DNA of 64,000 nt, taken from positions 1,696,706-1,760,705 of the forward strand of contig ONZQ02000001.1 in assembly GCA_900312665.1 (NCBI GenBank), read 5' to 3'. Under the pieces are notes generated by a model. It did not search any database. It worked only from the letters and a program-made list of their open reading frames with translations, and had not been told where the DNA came from. A program made the position numbers and the translations under genes. Position 1 is the first letter of the stretch. Every line of letters starts with the position of its first letter. Shown piece by piece: positions 34,963 to 44,355 of this stretch. The stretch comes from Cephalotrichum gorgonifer. Its lineage: Eukaryota > Ascomycota > Sordariomycetes > Microascales > Microascaceae.

Positions 34963-35730
34963 TCAATTCGTCTTCTTCTTCTCCAACGTATCGACCTTGT
35001 CTTCCAACCTCTCGAGATATTTCCCGACTCGCTGAACCGACGTCTGAAGAGTCTATGCGTTTGCAAAAGGTAAGAGCGTAAACATTAGCAACACCGTCAA
35101 AACAAAAAAGCAAAAGCAAAGAAAGCAAAAACGAGATCTATAGCGGGCGCGAGATCTTTTTTCTATCGGCGGCGGCGAGTTTCCGTTCCAAGATATATAT
35201 ATCAAAAAAGGAAAAGAAAAAAAAGGGTCCCAAGAAAGAAAAGAGGTGGGAAGAAGTAGTGGTTTTGAAGTCGAAATGTCATAAGGCCCGCCGCCGGAAT
35301 GGATTTTTCTCTCTATCTCTTTGGCTTTTGTGGGAGATCAAGTTTCACATGGCGAAACGCACGTAGAGGTCCTCGAGGAGGAGGTCGTTGGCAGTCTTGA
35401 ACTCCTGCTTCATGTACTTGTACGCCGCGACCCCGGCGATCGTGGTGCCCGCGAAGAAGCCGAAGATCCTAATTTCCACGGAACCCACGGTCAGCATCTG
35501 TTCTATCACCATGCAACATCGTCGGTCCGCCTCCCTCCGCTCCTCCCACAGGAGGAGGACAGAGGATATAAGGGGGGGGGGTTAGGGTTGTGGGATGGAA
35601 CTCACCCCGAGCGGAAAGCGCCAATGGGCCTACGGGCAGGCAGCGCGGCCACCTCGCTCGCGAGCCTGCTCGACGTCTGGAATCCACGCGCACCGAGGGC
35701 GCGCGTGGCGAGGACTATTCTCGGGTTCAT
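34963..35730 (-). CDS. Small probable mitochondrial membrane protein
   Basis: Three exons, 35730-35606, 35468-35363 and 35052-34963, give 106 residues; phases fit at both junctions. Intron 1 is 137 nt (GTGAGT donor, AATTAG acceptor) and intron 2 is 310 nt (GTGCGT donor, GCATAG acceptor). The N-terminus (MNPRIVLATRALGARGFQTS) is rich in R, A and S with no acid, like a mitochondrial targeting peptide. PIGAFRSG leads into one membrane segment (IFGFFAGTTIAGVAAY). The third exon codes a C-terminal heptad helix (VGKYLERLEDKVDTLEKK). If intron 2 were not used the protein would stop four codons later at YVRFAM, losing the helix. I recall proteins of this form in other moulds, without a known function; the general look is of an inner-membrane protein with a coiled-coil tail. 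No gene name is offered. Confidence 0.72.
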
Positions 35731-36560
35731 TGTGATTGTGTTGATCTTGATCGTCGTGTCCAAGGGGATGGGTTCCTCGTATTCGCGTTCGAAATCGGTC
35801 GTCCGGTCGGGCCTTATGGGATGGAGAAAGAAGAAGAAAAAGGGGGAAACAGAAAAAGGGGGTGTGCGTGGTGCGTGGGATGTCCGGCTCTTATACGAGA
35901 AGTCGAATACCCAGATTTTCCCTCTCAAACGCACGATGGGCAATGGGGAGCGGCGGCGTGCGTCTTCGGGCTTCTCCTTCGCTCCTTCCCCCATGTGGGA
36001 ATCCCCCGGAGATGCCCACTTCGGCAATCTAATTGGCCGAGACCATCTATACGCCACCGCCCCTGGTGTGATTTCTTAAATTTTCTGCCGCCAGGTAACT
36101 CCCACCGCCCTTTGCTCCCCTCCTTCCCCCACGCACGAGCCGATACCCAAGCCCGCAATGGGTATTTCCCGCACCTCTTTAGCCTGCATAAAGCGGTTTT
36201 GGATGAGATTCTGTATGGTAATATGCTTGCTAACCTTTTTACTCGGGGCGCCCGAAACGGGACCATTGAACACTAGGCGCGTGGGGGCGGTCCGCTTTTT
36301 TTTTTCTCCCCCCCCTTCTAGACGACGCCTGCGGATCCGACCCCTTTCTTTTATCCAACGGGAGGAGGGGCACAAACGGGCGGTGTCCGTTCCCACTTAC
36401 ACGATCGATCTAACCGCTAGATCCTGAATCGGCGGAACTGCGGGGTCCGTAAGGCCAACGAAACCCCTCCTCCTCCCCATGCTAAAAGGTTTCCGGTTCG
36501 TGCTGCCTAGACTACTGGATACTCGTCGTATCGGAGTACGTACAAGTGCCTCCCCGAAAA
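35731..36560. other. Spacer between the small mitochondrial gene and KEL3 3' end
   Basis: This 830-base stretch contains the promoter of the small minus-strand gene, with an A/G-rich tract near 35825-35865, and the 3' region of KEL3. A T-run followed by C-run lies at about 36293-36318. Frames here have no clear protein character. Confidence 0.5.
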
Positions 36561-38880
36561 TCACCTCCTCCTATGGCCGGTGCCGCCGTCGCCCCGCTCT
36601 GCCAGAGACACCACCTCCGTGATGCCCGCCTCCTCCTGCTCCTCCTCCAGCGCCGAGATCTCCTCGCGGCAGTCCCACCACTTCTCCTCGCTCAGATCGA
36701 AGGCCTTTGTCTTCAGCTCCTTGATGGCTAGCGTTTCCGGCTGAAGGCCCTTCATCCTCATGTTGAACATGAGGATCTCTTGCCACTCGGCCGATGTCCG
36801 AACGAAGAAGTCCCTCCGGGATTCGAATGGCTAGTTATATATGTCAGTGGGGGGTTTGCACGATGGGATAAGCACAATCAAGTGACACAAATAACACAGT
36901 CATGGGGGAGGGAGGTAGTACTGACCCTGGGATGCGGGAGACCGTCATCAACCGTTGTGGCGGCAGTCGTGTCTGTCTCTTCCGACTCCTCGGTGTCGGC
37001 AACCGATACCGTATCCACTGCAGCCTCTTCTTGCTTCGCTTTGCGTTTGCTAGGGGTGTGGTTTCGCTCCGCGCCCTCTTCCTCCATACCCTCTTCCTCC
37101 TCCTCGCCATCCTCCTCATCCCACTCGTCATCATCCTCTTCGTCATCCTCCTCGTCATCGGATACCTGTAAACACGTAGAGTCAGTACGTGTCACCCGTC
37201 TCTGCGGAGAAGACGGGTATATGCTTACCACCCAGTCCTCGTGCTCGATGGAGAAGATGCGCTTGCACCCGTCGAGCTTCTCTAGGTTGATAGCGTAGAG
37301 GTCATCAAACGTAAACTCGCGGTCACCCTTCTCGAAAGTGCCTCCGTAGATGTAGAGCACATCATTCTGCACGGCGATCTGCGCGTTGAACCGCGGGTGC
37401 GGTGGTTCCATAGTAACCGGCATCTCCTTCACCGGCGCCTCGTTCTCGCCCTCCCCATCTTCGGCCTTCTTCTCGATCTCCACGTCGTCAAGATCCTCCA
37501 ACGATTTGCCACTCTCAAGCGCAGCGAGCTGCTTAAGGAGCTCGTCCTCGTTCGCCTGCGCTCGATTGCGCCGGCCCGTGCGCTGCTCGGGAGCATTGCC
37601 CTTCTTACCCGCCGCCGCCCGCGGCTTGCGGAGCGCCAGGGGGAAGAAGCGGTTGCGTTCGATGTTCCACGCGAACAGCGCGTTGAAGAACTCGCTGTCG
37701 ATGTCGTCCTCGCTCATCTCGACGTCGTGGACTCCGCCAAACATGATCCCGCGCCCCCTGTGGAAGGCCATGGTCGCGCCTGCCCTCACCGGGACGGGCG
37801 AGTTGACGGGCTTCTTGCGGCGCTCCCACCGAGCGGTGGGCGGGGTCTTGGGGGGACTGTTCTCGGCCGGGAGAGTCATGCGCAGGAAGAAGCAGTCCTG
37901 GTGGATCATGGGCTTCACGATGTTCTTCTGGCCCTTCGAGGCGCCCTTGGCCTGCTTATTCGCCGCCACGGTCGCCTTTATTCGAGAGTATCCCCCGTAG
38001 AGGACGGCCCCCTGCTCGTGGGGGAGGAAGCTGAAGGACGACCTGGCATCCGGCTTGAGTTGGGCCGGCGGAAAGGTGGGCGCGTACCACACGTAGTGGT
38101 TGGTGTCGAAGATCCAGACGTCGGCGAGATACTTGGTCTGGTTAGAGGTGTCCTGGAAGCCTCCGAAGAGAATGATGTACTGCTTCCAGTACGTCATCCG
38201 GTGGCCACTCCTGGGGGCCGGGGTGTTCCCCTTGACCTCGATGCGGGTCCATTCCCTCGTGGCAGGCTCAAGACGCCAGAAGTCCGAGTAGTGGTGGAAA
38301 GTGCCCTGCTTCGGGGACGAGAACTCGCCGCCGAACAGGTAGACGTAGTTGGGGTTACCGGCGCGGGTCCACGCGTGACCCGAGCGAGGGAGGGGCGCAT
38401 TGGGCGAGGTGATGCAGCGCCATTCGTCCTTGTTGATGTTGTAGATGTGCAGGTCGTTGAAGAACTGGGCCAGCGCGCCGTTGAAGTACTCGCCGCCGAA
38501 GAGGAGCAGGTTGTTCGGGTCGTTGGGCGCGGCGAGAAGGGTCGAGTGGGCTCGGGGCTTAGGCGGGCCGTCGCATACTTCCTCGGTGACCTTAAGGAAC
38601 TTCTCCTGCTGGCGCTTGTACTCGGCGAGGATCTCGTCGAGGTCTTCGTCTTCGTGGTCGCTGCCTTCTATCTTAGCAGTCTTTGTCTTCACCTTTTTCT
38701 CTCCCTTGGCGGCCTGTCGCTGCTTCTTCTCGGCCTAGAGGTTGGTTGGAAGGTATTAGGCATTGGATTCTTTCGGGCAAGGACAGTGTAGAAGGGATAA
38801 AGACCAGGTGTCCTCTATGTTACCGTTCTAGCCTTTTTGGCCTCTTTCGAATCAGCCTTTGACTTTTTGGCCTTTGCCAT
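36561..38880 (-). CDS. KEL3: Kelch-repeat protein, KEL3-like
   Basis: Exons 38880-38824, 38734-37229, 37165-36926 and 36830-36561 give 690 residues, all junctions in phase 0. Introns are 89, 63 and 95 nt; donors are GTAACA, GTAAGC and GTCAGT. The N-terminus is very lysine-rich (MAKAKKSKADSKEAKKA, then KKQRQAAKGEKKVK). Kelch blades follow from about residue 75, with repeated hydrophobic-GG signatures: LLLFGGEYF, YLFGGEFS, IILFGGFQD, AVLYGGYSR, IMFGGVHD and LYIYGGTF, enough for a six-bladed propeller. An acidic run and a C-terminal domain (PFESRRDFFVRTSAEWQEIL to the basic end HRRR) complete the match to yeast Kel3 and human KLHDC4. The molecular role of this family is poorly known; a cytosolic protein-binding propeller is the safe reading. 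Intron 2 (37166-37228) is stop-free and 3n long. Confidence 0.9.
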
Positions 38881-40361
38881 GGCGAACAAGACGAGACGGG
38901 CGAAGCTGGAAGTCTGGTGGGGGAGGTGGACGGAGAGAGGATGGGGCCAAAGAAGGGACGCAAGGGAATCAGAGCAGCATTCACAGGCACAAGTTGCAGC
39001 TGAGTGTTACTATATGTCCTGTAGTCTTGCTGCGAAGAAATCCTCTAAAATTCGAAGCCTAAAACTAGAACTAGAGGGTATTCTCGATTCTTGGTGTGTG
39101 GTCTGCCCCGCAGCTCAAGTGCGAGGTGCGGGGCACTGGCTGGTGTCAGGATTTTAGGGACACCAATGACATACGTCAGAGGGGGCTCTCAGAGTCCAGG
39201 GTCCATACTTGATTCTCTAACCTCACACCTTCAAGCTCTCACCATGATCCGTAATAGTCTTAAGCAAGTACAATGATATGAATCCATTAGACAAAATCAT
39301 ACAGTCTTCCCCTTCCATACTACTCATTTATGGTAAATGTGCTATTAGGTATTGGAATTAACTGATGCTTGAGTCAGTTACTCCGTGTAAGTGCACCTGT
39401 GAAACCGCCTCCATGGTATGCTCACCTTTCTTTATCCCTTCTTTAACCACATTTTGGTGCTCTAGTGCACCATGTAAGTGTACCCGTACAGCCGTCCCCA
39501 ATAGCTGCATGTAATGACATATACTCTTTCTTATCCTCTTTCCTCCCCCATCACTTACCTCTCGACGAACAGCAATAGTAGCAACGACAAACAGCAAGTA
39601 CAAGCACCAGGAACAAGCAGAAACGACAAATGACAGGGGCAGTACCCGGTGGAAACGACACCCAACAGTACATAACACCAGTATGGTGACCACTATCAAC
39701 ATCTTGGAGCGTGTTCTTAAGAACGCAGCCAATATCCCCCTCTCCGGCCAACTATGAACATAAACTCACCCCGATCTGCTTCCTTGGAAGTCCTCTCTAA
39801 CTACCCAGCCATCTATGGCACTGCAAGTTCATCCTGAACTAACACTATGCTGCTATGCCACACTTCTGGTGCCAGACTAGGACGTGCCGTCTACTAGCCC
39901 AGGTCAACCATATTGGCAGCCACCAGTTCAAGGCTTTGTTCATCCACAGGCTGGCCATATCTCAACCCAGGATAATGGCTCCATTAGGACGGACTACTCG
40001 CTTGAACGCTGCCTGGTCGCAGTTCGCATGCCAGCGGACATCAGGCCTCCAAGCCATGCACGGAAAAAGTGTTTAGGGGCAGGGGGCCGAAGTGGGTGGG
40101 TAGTAACACGAGCTGAGAGTAAGAGATATAAGTCAAGGCAGTGAACAACAGACTAAACAGGCTAAGCCATCACAAGATCTTTTATATCTCCCCTACGCCT
40201 AACTGTGCTAAACTTAAAAATCCAAGCTTGAAAAAAACACGGGTATGAACGCCACTTTTGAAACCCTGACCCAGGCGACAAATGCAACAAATAAAATCAT
40301 CATGCCCCCAACCTTTCCTCGGCTAAGGGGACTAGGGGGCTTCCTTCGTTGTTTTCGTCCT
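38881..40361. other. 1.48-kb spacer between KEL3 and RRN3
   Basis: The stretch holds the KEL3 promoter and the RRN3 3' region, both on the minus strand. It is clearly AT-richer than its flanks. Small frames at 39358-39732 and 39855-40144 have no recognisable domains, and I do not call them genes. Confidence 0.5.
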
Positions 40362-42404
40362 CTACTCCTCGTCCTCGTCCTCCTCGCTATCCGTCGCCGT
40401 CTCCTCGAGCAGCTCCGCCACCAACTCCTCCTCTACCTCGCTATCGTCAGAGTCGTAGTCGTCCTCGTCCGCGTTGAGCCCCAATATGGGATTCCACGGG
40501 AGGTAGTCCACCTCGACCCACTTCTTGCTGCCGGGCAGCTGGTACGGGTCGAAGGGGAAGTAGGAGTCCAGCTGCAGCGACCCGTCGTCCCTCGAGTCGC
40601 TCCCGATGTCGCGCAGGCTGCCACCCGATGAGTACGAGACCCTGACGAACTGCGCCAGCCGCACGCGCTTGTTGATCTCGAGGACGGGGTACACGTAGAC
40701 GAGGTTGAGCTTGTGCGCCAGCTTCGCAAACTCCTCCACGATGCCCGGGGAGCACACCTTGAGCGGGTTGAGCTTCCCGTGGGCATTGTTTTTGAGGATG
40801 CGCCGCGTGTTCTCGCCCCAGTCGAGGTCGAGCCCGACGTATGAGAGGGGGTCCTCCGGCTCGACGTGCTCGGGTACTGACACGACGAGGTCCTTCCACC
40901 TGAAGCAGAAGATGTAGAACGTGGCCTGGCACAATGCGTAGTACGAGTAGTACTTAGTGATGTTTGGGCCCTGGCACGACTTCTCGTAAGCTGCTCGTCG
41001 TCGCTCCAGACATTGGAGCAGGCGCTTGAAGACATCCTGGATGATATATGCCGGGATATGCGCGCCGCGAGCGAGGAAGCTGGCCAAGTACGCGACGGCG
41101 TAATCGCCTAATACGGACGGGGCGCCCTTGAAGGCGATTCGCTCGCACGCCTCGATGAATAGACTGGTGAGCTGGTCCGACTTCTGCACAAAGTGGAAGA
41201 GGAGGAACTGGGTATGCCGCGATTTCCGCATCGGGAGGATGATGTCGGTGAACTGCGAGATCATGGCTTTGCACTCAGCAACGGCGGTTTCCGAGTGGGG
41301 ATCGTGGAAATACGGCGCGTAGAATCGGTATAGGATGTCCATAACGGCGTCGAGAACCTCAATGTTGTTCTTCACATTCTTAATTCGTTGTAGCCCCGCA
41401 TTGGCATCGTCTTCGTCGTCGTCATCGTCACTTTCCTCATCGCTCGCCTCATCATCGTCGAGGTTCCCGAGTGCGCGTGCCCGGCTCTCCGCGAGGGCGC
41501 GATGGACGGCCGCCGTTAGCTCGTCATCGAGATCATCCAGGTCCGTTTGCATGTTCACGTCGATGCTGACGAGCTGCTCGACGACGAGATTGATTAGGCT
41601 GCGCCCGAGGTCGGGAGCGTACTCTCGGATCCTCAGCAGATTGTTGACGTAGGTGGCATGGGTACGCTTATCGTCGTCAAGGACTGGGTATTTCGCCTTT
41701 GCCATGGTAACAACGCTACGTACAGCTGCCGGGGAGATGCGAAGGAGTCGTCTTAGCGCCGCGTGAAGTCGCTGCTCAACGACGAGTTTGGAAACCCCGG
41801 AATACCCAGGTACAGACCAAGACCATCTCCTCGTCTCCGAGAACAACTCAAAGATCATGGCCAGAGTTTCATAAAGGTAGGAGCCTACACTTGCGAGAGC
41901 GGCGAGAAGCTCGATGTAGGCCTGGACGAACCTCTCATCACGCCCAACCCAGACGCAGTTTAGAACGGCGTTGGCGAGGTCCCTAAAGGGCTTCTCTTTC
42001 AGCATCGGCGCGCACGAGGCAAGGGCCAGGACGTATTGCATGAGTTCTTGGGGTTTGATCGGAGGCTCGTCATCATCATAATCGTCGGCATCGCTGCGGC
42101 GACTCGTGTCAAAGTGGCGCTTCAGAAGCAGGTATTCCTCGTCATCCCCACGTCGATGCTGGTCGAGCGTCTTCCTAACCTCCGTCCTGACGCTTGCTAG
42201 GGATCTGCCACCTAGCTCGTGGACAGTCGGGCTGTTGTCACTGAAGAGGACCTTGCGGCGCTTAGGCGTGCTCGGCTGCTCCTCGGTGCCATCGAGATCG
42301 AGTGTGTCGGCCCTGCGCTTGGTGCTGCTGCTCGGAGGGCGTAGGATCGACTTTGACTGGAATGACATATCCGGCGGTAAGAGTGTCGTAGCTTTACTAG
42401 ACAT
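40362..42404 (-). CDS. RRN3: RNA polymerase I initiation factor RRN3
   Basis: The single exon gives 680 residues from the ATG at 42404. The N-terminus is basic and serine-rich (RPPSSSTKRRADTLD, PKRRKVLFSD), suggesting nuclear import. The rest is a helical repeat protein with the RRN3 family blocks ELMQYVLALASCAPML, LLALASVGSYLYETL, VPGYSGVSKLVVEQRLH, LLRIREYAPDL, YRFYAPYFHDP, LLFHFVQKSDQLTSLFIEAC, SVLGDYAVAYLASFLARGA and LKVCSPGIVEEFAKLA. Two acidic runs occur, one in the middle (about 330-350, DDDEASDEESDDDDDEDD) and one at the extreme C-terminus. Rrn3 binds RNA polymerase I and recruits it to rDNA promoters in the nucleolus. Length is close to the 600-700 typical of moulds. I see no need for an intron. 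Confidence 0.94.
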   Translation of the reverse strand: MSSKATTLLPPDMSFQSKSILRPPSSSTKRRADTLDLDGTEEQPSTPKRRKVLFSDNSPTVHELGGRSLASVRTEVRKTLDQHRRGDDEEYLLLKRHFDTSRRSDADDYDDDEPPIKPQELMQYVLALASCAPMLKEKPFRDLANAVLNCVWVGRDERFVQAYIELLAALASVGSYLYETLAMIFELFSETRRWSWSVPGYSGVSKLVVEQRLHAALRRLLRISPAAVRSVVTMAKAKYPVLDDDKRTHATYVNNLLRIREYAPDLGRSLINLVVEQLVSIDVNMQTDLDDLDDELTAAVHRALAESRARALGNLDDDEASDEESDDDDDEDDANAGLQRIKNVKNNIEVLDAVMDILYRFYAPYFHDPHSETAVAECKAMISQFTDIILPMRKSRHTQFLLFHFVQKSDQLTSLFIEACERIAFKGAPSVLGDYAVAYLASFLARGAHIPAYIIQDVFKRLLQCLERRRAAYEKSCQGPNITKYYSYYALCQATFYIFCFRWKDLVVSVPEHVEPEDPLSYVGLDLDWGENTRRILKNNAHGKLNPLKVCSPGIVEEFAKLAHKLNLVYVYPVLEINKRVRLAQFVRVSYSSGGSLRDIGSDSRDDGSLQLDSYFPFDPYQLPGSKKWVEVDYLPWNPILGLNADEDDYDSDDSEVEEELVAELLEETATDSEEDEDEE

Positions 42405-43197
42405 GGTGGAGATAGATACTAAGGGAATCGTAATGACTCGCGGGTCGAAAGTCTAGGCGTGGGGTTGGACACGGCCCCCTTTGGTGAGGCTGTGAAGGCG
42501 TGTTGATTTGGTAGGTTTAAGGTATTCTTCTCAGCAGGGAACTATGACGAGAGGGTGCCGGAAGTCTGAGGCAGAGCATAGTTCCTTTACGCAAAGAGAA
42601 TCCCCACGGGCGAATACGAAATATGAATGATGGTGGTGGAAATAGGTGGACCTAGTTTTTGCTGGAAAAAATCCAGACTTCTTTAGTTTCTAAAATTCTT
42701 TGCTTACCACACAGTCCCAAATCAAGGTGACGATCCCAACGCGGGGTTACTCCACGTGATGCACTCCCGTTCCTGGGCAAGAAGGAAACCAGGCAACCGC
42801 ACAGCCGTCAACGTCTGTAACCAATTGCCCTTGGTCGAAGTAGCACATTGCGTCACATACCTACATTACAGTTCGGTTGATACAACAAAAGACCTAATAG
42901 GAAGTAATGAATGAATTCTCAAATTAGAGAAATATATATTGATAGCCAGCTACTTGACCTCCGAATTCTCCAAATCTCTCGCAAAGTTGCTTTCCGTAAA
43001 CCTTATCACGTCCTTCCTTCAGTTCATCTCCTCGCTCCGGTGTTTGCGTGGCCAGGCACCTATGTACACTAGACCTATGTTCGGGTATCGTCTGTATGTG
43101 TGGGATTCTGTTACGGGAAATCACAATCGGCAGTCGCGAGCAAGTACTTCAACGACGTGCTGAAAAGGGACCGCGAGATGCGCGCCCCTCCACGCAA
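42405..43197. other. Spacer between RRN3 promoter and HAP3 3' end
   Basis: This 793-base stretch has no supportable gene. The part near 42650-42720 is AT-rich. It must hold the promoter of RRN3 and the 3' region of HAP3. Confidence 0.55.
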
Positions 43198-44355
43198 CTA
43201 GTACTGTCCCTCGGTGCCGGCGCCGTTGTGGCCGGACTGGGGGGCGTACATGAACCCGCTGGCGTCCCCGCCGGGTTCCCCTTGCTGAGAACCCAGGAGA
43301 GCGTTTGCACCTTCAGCTCCGGGATAGCCTTGGCCCGCCCCGCTCGGTCCCGAGGAGCTCGCACCGTAGCCCTGGCTGCCGGGCCTGGGTTGGTTATCGC
43401 CTCGGTTGGTCTGTGATTGCTGTAGAATGTAAGTTAGTAAATGATGCTTCCATCAGTCTCCATCTTCAAGCTTGACTAAGTCTAGCACTCCGAGGAGAAA
43501 TGCCTCTAGTAGGGGAGGACGGTGGTGGGATAGCCGGTAGGTAACGTACATCGCGGTACTTAGCGAGGTAGATTTTAAGGGCCTCAGCGTAGTTCTCGAA
43601 TCCCAGAGAGGTCATAGCGAAGAGGATGTCTTCGCCGTTGACGGTTTTCCGCTTCTCTTGGTGGCATTTCTCCGAGGCTGCTCCAAGTTAGTCATTGCGA
43701 TACCGCACACATGGAACAAGAACACGTCAAATGCATTCCGGTGAGCTCGTGAGATATTGAGTAGGGAGAGAAATCGGGGCAGCCACTGGGAAGAATGAAG
43801 ACATACCCTCGCTCGTGATGAAGGATATAAACTCGCTGACACACTCCTGCATGCACTCCTTGGCTTCTTTTGCTATCTTCGCGTTGTCTGGGAGAGCATT
43901 TTTCATGATTCGTGCGACTGGAGCGAAATTGCGGATGTTAGCATCGAGCTCATCGTTGATATCTGCCTTAGAAGCGCCACGCGCTTCCGGCGTATTGGGG
44001 GACGAATCGTCGGTCATATGCCAGCAAACGGATTCGCGAGTGATTGGATTCGCGCGTCTGCCTCGACAGTCGACCAACCAGTGAATGCACTAGCTTGGAG
44101 AGCGATGCCAGTAATATCGAAGACAAGGCCAGACCGCCAGAGCATTTTGGACGTGCGCGCAAATCAAAGGTCGAGGACGGGGGAGTATAACATACCATTG
44201 GCTATGGGCAACCACCTGTCTTGTTCCTTCACCTCGAACTCGTACATGAGCCCGGCGCTCTGTGGATCCTGGGATTCATTCATTTGGTCTTCCGCGTCGG
44301 GTGACTGTACACCTGGATCGACATCCTTTGGAGCAGATTGAGGGGAATCCGACAT
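43198..44355 (-). CDS. HAP3: CCAAT-binding factor subunit HAP3 / NF-YB
   Basis: Four exons, 44355-44196, 43917-43807, 43677-43550 and 43419-43198, give 206 residues with consistent phases. Introns are 278, 129 and 130 nt. The histone-fold core runs from about residue 45 to 135: KEQDRWLPIANVARIMKNAL, DNAKIAKEAKECMQECVSEF, ISFITSEASEKCHQEKRK, TVNGEDILFAMTSLGFENYA and LKIYLAKYR, the classic NF-YB sequence. Two cysteines in KECMQEC and one in SEKC match those reported to be redox-active in Aspergillus HapC. The N-terminus is acidic. The fourth exon adds a Gly-, Ser- and Gln-rich tail ending in EGQY, without known function. With HAP2 and HAP5 it forms the trimer that binds CCAAT boxes; in moulds it also works with HapX in iron control. 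Confidence 0.96.

Noticed and set aside
36800..36840. Sequence resembling a tRNA T-loop (GGGATTCGAAT)
   Set aside because: The arms around it cannot pair, and it lies within the last exon of KEL3.
37397..38791. Plus-strand open frame (464 codons) opposite KEL3
   Set aside because: The kelch frame on the other strand is certain; this one runs through its introns and has no protein character.
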